A program made the position numbers and the translations under genes. Below, piece by piece: positions 15,116 to 17,436 of a stretch of DNA of 17,436 bases. The stretch is from Moraxellaceae bacterium UBA2477 (lineage in GTDB: Bacteria > Pseudomonadota > Gammaproteobacteria > Pseudomonadales > Moraxellaceae), in assembly GCA_002342025.1 (NCBI GenBank), contig DDPD01000008.1, forward strand, positions 1 to 17,436, read 5' to 3'. The first letter of the stretch is position 1; each line of letters opens with the position of its first letter. The notes beneath the pieces were generated by a model, which worked only from the letters and a program-made list of their open reading frames with translations, ran no database searches and had not been told where the DNA came from.

Positions 15116-16273
15116 ATGCGTTTTACCGAAGAACACGAAGCACTGCGCCGCACAACTCGCCAATTTGTTGAGCAAGACGTAAATCCGTTTGTCGACGCCT
15201 GGGAAGAAGCCGGCCGTTTTCCGGCACATCAGCTTTTCAAGAAGATGGGCGACCTGGGTCTGCTCGGCATCTGTAAACCCGAAATCGATGGCGGCTCCGG
15301 GCTTGATTACTCCTACAACATGGTCGTGGTGGAAGAGCTGGGTCGTATCGGCTGCGGCGGCATCCCGATGGCGATTGGCGTACAGACCGACATGGCAACA
15401 CCGGCCATCGCTCGCTTCGGCTCGGCCGAACTGCGTGAGAAATTCCTGCGTCCAGCCATCGCCGGCGACATGGTTGCTGCGATCGCGGTCAGTGAAGTAC
15501 ACGCGGGCTCCGACGTTGCCGCCATTAAAACTCGCGCCGTAAAAGATGGCGATGACTACGTCATCAACGGCTCGAAAATGTGGATCACCAACAGTTTACA
15601 GGCCGACTTCTTTTGCTTGCTGGCCAACACCAGCGACGAAGGCCCATACAACAACAAGTCGCTGATCATCGTGCCGTCGAAGACGCCAGGCATCTCCTTC
15701 TCCAAGCCCATCAACAAGCTTGGCCAACGCAGCTCAGATACGGCGCAGGTATTTTTTGATGACGTGCGCGTGCCGCAAACCAACGTCATTGGCGGTGAAG
15801 GCATGGGTTTCATGATGCAGATGATGCAGTTCCAAGAGGAGCGCATTTTCTGTGCCGCCAGCGCCCTCGGCGGGCTGACTAAGTGCATTGAACTCACCAC
15901 CGAATATGCCCGCTCACGCATGATTTACGGCAAGCCTCTGCTGGACCAGCAAGTGGTGCATTACCGACTGGCCGAGCTGCAAACTGAAATCGAGTGCTTA
16001 CGCGGTCTTGTGCACTCGGTGTGTGAGCAACATGTGGCTGGCGAGAATGTCACCATGCTGGCTTCTATGGCCAAGTTAAAGTCAGGTCGTTTAATGCGCG
16101 AAGTGACCGACAGTTGCCTGCAGTACTGGGGCGGTCAAGGTTTCACTTGGGATAATCCGTTGGCGCGCGCTTACCGAGATGGCCGTCTCGCCTCCATCGG
16201 CGGCGGTGCCGATGAGGTCATGCTCGGCATCATCTGCAAGCTTAATGGTACGTTGCCAGGCAAAAAACGCTAA
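15116..16273 (+). CDS. Acyl-CoA dehydrogenase family protein
   Basis: A 385-residue FAD-dependent acyl-CoA dehydrogenase, which adds a 2,3 double bond to an acyl-CoA as the first oxidation step of beta-oxidation or branched-acid breakdown. Family motifs are GLLGICKPEIDGGSGLDY, VSEVHAGSDVAAIKT (FAD binding), KMWITNSLQADFFCLLA, KLGQRSSDTAQVFFDDVRVP and QYWGGQGFTWDNPLARAYRD. The usual C-terminal catalytic Glu of medium- and short-chain enzymes (as in IYEGT) is replaced by SIGGGADEV. The base is therefore more likely a glutamate in MQFQEER (E241/E242), as in isovaleryl-CoA and long-chain dehydrogenases. Overall the sequence reminds me of citronellyl-CoA dehydrogenase (AtuD)-like proteins, so a branched or terpenoid acyl-CoA is possible; the substrate is not settled. 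The ATG has GAGGG about nine bases upstream. Confidence 0.93.
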   Translation: MRFTEEHEALRRTTRQFVEQDVNPFVDAWEEAGRFPAHQLFKKMGDLGLLGICKPEIDGGSGLDYSYNMVVVEELGRIGCGGIPMAIGVQTDMATPAIARFGSAELREKFLRPAIAGDMVAAIAVSEVHAGSDVAAIKTRAVKDGDDYVINGSKMWITNSLQADFFCLLANTSDEGPYNNKSLIIVPSKTPGISFSKPINKLGQRSSDTAQVFFDDVRVPQTNVIGGEGMGFMMQMMQFQEERIFCAASALGGLTKCIELTTEYARSRMIYGKPLLDQQVVHYRLAELQTEIECLRGLVHSVCEQHVAGENVTMLASMAKLKSGRLMREVTDSCLQYWGGQGFTWDNPLARAYRDGRLASIGGGADEVMLGIICKLNGTLPGKKR

Positions 16274-16280
16274 GTATGTG

Positions 16281-16314
16281 CGCGGGCCAAAGTTAATTCT
16301 GACTTTGACCCGCG
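16281..16314. terminator. Long stem-loop after the acyl-CoA dehydrogenase gene, no T-run
   Basis: Arms of 13 bp (16281-16293 and 16302-16314) pair at 12 positions around an 8-nt loop and begin 7 bp after the stop codon. No run of T follows, so it is not a classical intrinsic terminator; it may slow 3' decay of the mRNA or assist the terminator 60 bp further on. The one imperfect pair is C-A on the plus strand and would be G-U on the minus strand. Confidence 0.5.
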
Positions 16315-16374
16315 TCACTCGCCTGTCAAGTCTTGCGAGACTGGTGCTGCACAGTTAAGTTACCCGCACGCAAC

Positions 16375-16401
16375 AGAGCGCCTAAACGCGCTCTTTTTTT
16401 T
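16375..16401 (+). terminator. Intrinsic terminator
   Basis: AGAGCGC (16375-16381) and GCGCTCT (16388-16394) form a perfect 7-bp stem with a 6-nt loop, followed by an unbroken run of eight T (16394-16401). It ends the acyl-CoA dehydrogenase transcript and separates it from the synthetase gene, which should therefore have its own promoter in the 52 bp that follow. I see no convincing promoter boxes there. Confidence 0.92.
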
Positions 16402-16453
16402 GTTTGCGCGACTGCTAATGCAGGTCGCCTAGTCTGTCGAGGACACACCCACC

Positions 16454-17436
16454 ATGGCCCAACATCAAGACGTCATCAGCCCTATTGATTTTTTGCGCAA
16501 AATCCCCGGACTCGCGTTAAAAGCCCCCCGTATGATTCGCGGGCTGATGATGGCCAATAGTACAGACAACACTGAAACCGTAGGTTTGGCCTGGGCCATT
16601 GAAAAAGCCACCATGGAAAACCCCCATGGCGTCGCCATTTATTACCGCGACTGCAAAGTGACTTATGCTGAACTAAATCAGTGGTCCAATCGGATTGCGC
16701 ACTACTTCTTAGCTCAAGGCCTGCAAAAAGGCGACGTTGTTATTGTTCTGATCGAGAATCGCCCAGAACTTCTCGCTACAGTTGCTGGCTTGGCGAAAAT
16801 CGGCGTTGTATGCGCCATGGTAAATACGGCACAAACCGGCAAGGTACTCACGCACAGTGTCAATTTGGTTAAGCCAAAACGCATTATTGCCGGCGCCGAA
16901 TGTGTGCAAAACCTGATTGATGTTCAGGACTCGTTAGACGTCGATACAAAAGATTGCTTCTGGTTGGCCGATGCCGACACTCGCACCGAAGTCGGTACAG
17001 CTCCCAACGAATGGCACAATCTCGCTATCGAACTGCAGGGCTGCCCGAGCTACAACCCGCCCACCACCAAAAACACCTTCCGCAAAGATGGTCTGTTCTA
17101 CATTTACACTTCAGGAACCACTGGCCTGCCTAAGGCTGCGGTGTTCAATCATGGCCGCTGGATGAAGGCTTACGGTGGCTTTGGCTTCACCTTCAACCTC
17201 GGCAAAGACGACGTGCTCTACGCCACGCTGCCCTTCTATCATGCCACGGCCATGGTGGTGTGTTGGGGCTCCGTACTGGCAGGTAATGCCGGTATTGCGC
17301 TACGCCGTAAGTTCTCGGCCACTGAATTCTGGGATGACTGTCGCAAATTCAACGCCACCGCCATCGGCTATGTGGGCGAGCTCTGCCGTTATCTGCTGGA
17401 GCGTCCAGCCAGCGCCGCGGATCGTCAGCATCAAGT
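16454..17436 (+). CDS. Acyl-CoA synthetase of the FATP/very-long-chain type, 5' part only
   Basis: This is the first 327 codons of an AMP-forming acyl-CoA synthetase, cut by the right edge of the window. Such enzymes activate fatty acids with ATP and CoA. The ATP-binding signature YTSGTTGLPKA is at about residues 218-228. KVTYAELNQWSNRIAHYFLAQGLQKGDVVIVLIENRPE and TLPFYHATAMVVCWGSVLAG are typical of the FATP/VLACS (FadD6-like) group, as is the N-terminal DFLRKIPGLALKAPRMIRGL lead. Full-length members are near 600 residues, so the C-terminal domain and its catalytic lysine are missing here. GAGG lies 11 bases before the ATG, a rather long spacing. The gene follows the acyl-CoA dehydrogenase but is separated from it by a terminator. 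Confidence 0.93.
   Translation, partial: MAQHQDVISPIDFLRKIPGLALKAPRMIRGLMMANSTDNTETVGLAWAIEKATMENPHGVAIYYRDCKVTYAELNQWSNRIAHYFLAQGLQKGDVVIVLIENRPELLATVAGLAKIGVVCAMVNTAQTGKVLTHSVNLVKPKRIIAGAECVQNLIDVQDSLDVDTKDCFWLADADTRTEVGTAPNEWHNLAIELQGCPSYNPPTTKNTFRKDGLFYIYTSGTTGLPKAAVFNHGRWMKAYGGFGFTFNLGKDDVLYATLPFYHATAMVVCWGSVLAGNAGIALRRKFSATEFWDDCRKFNATAIGYVGELCRYLLERPASAADRQHQ

Noticed and set aside
16329..16342. AGTCT-N4-AGACT inverted repeat before the acyl-CoA synthetase gene, a possible third copy of the shared operator
   Set aside because: The arms differ from TGACT/AGTCA and it lies upstream of the terminator at 16375, about 110 bp from the start codon, so I do not count it as the same motif.
1..17436. 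Defence island, mobile element or biosynthetic cluster
   Set aside because: No transposase, integrase, nuclease, toxin-antitoxin pair, CRISPR repeat or synthase is present; all main genes are chromosomal housekeeping or lipid-metabolism families.

Overview
The window is a stretch of chromosome from a Gram-negative bacterium, most likely a marine-type gammaproteobacterium. The evidence is a complete Na+-translocating NADH:quinone oxidoreductase (NQR) operon with its two maturation genes, a YaaA very close to the E. coli protein, a long-form GAPDH of the Pseudomonas/Marinobacter kind, and beta-oxidation genes at both ends. I cannot name the genus from sequence alone. I see no rRNA, tRNA, transposase, integrase, phage gene or CRISPR array. 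Gene density is high and every gap between genes is under 300 bp. Most of the window is ordinary housekeeping sequence.

Layout. (1) 1-269, minus: the 5' end of a thiolase, cut by the window edge. (2) 480-788, plus: a small Mpo1-like (DUF962) membrane protein. (3) 798-8016, minus: nqrA-B-C-D-E-F, apbE and nqrM, tightly packed with several start/stop overlaps. A promoter is proposed just upstream of nqrA. ApbE attaches FMN to NqrB and NqrC, and NqrM helps build the iron centre of NqrD/NqrE, so the operon encodes both the pump and its assembly factors. (4) 8191-10727, minus: yaaA, a DUF1244 gene and a long GAPDH gene, read from a good sigma70-like promoter and closed by a strong intrinsic terminator with a UUCG loop. 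(5) 10859-14368, plus: a metallo-beta-lactamase-fold hydrolase, an ABC1/UbiB-type atypical kinase and a membrane-bound GGDEF diguanylate cyclase. (6) 14429-14947, minus: an unrecognised four-helix membrane protein. (7) 15116-17436, plus: an acyl-CoA dehydrogenase, two stem-loops (the second a textbook terminator) and the first half of a fatty-acid transporter/very-long-chain-type acyl-CoA synthetase.

How the parts fit. The two ends encode steps of acyl-CoA metabolism: activation, first oxidation and thiolysis. Both the thiolase and the acyl-CoA dehydrogenase have the same perfect inverted repeat, TGACT-N4-AGTCA, at their predicted promoters, which suggests one regulator controls both. In the middle, a peroxide/iron-stress gene (yaaA) shares ATGA with DUF1244 and is followed by GAPDH, an enzyme known in general to be sensitive to oxidants. 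I found no clearly new multi-gene system. The best leads are the shared palindrome, the yaaA-DUF1244-GAPDH unit, the acyl-CoA dehydrogenase lacking the usual C-terminal glutamate, and a 13-codon ORF with a strong ribosome-binding site after the diguanylate cyclase gene.
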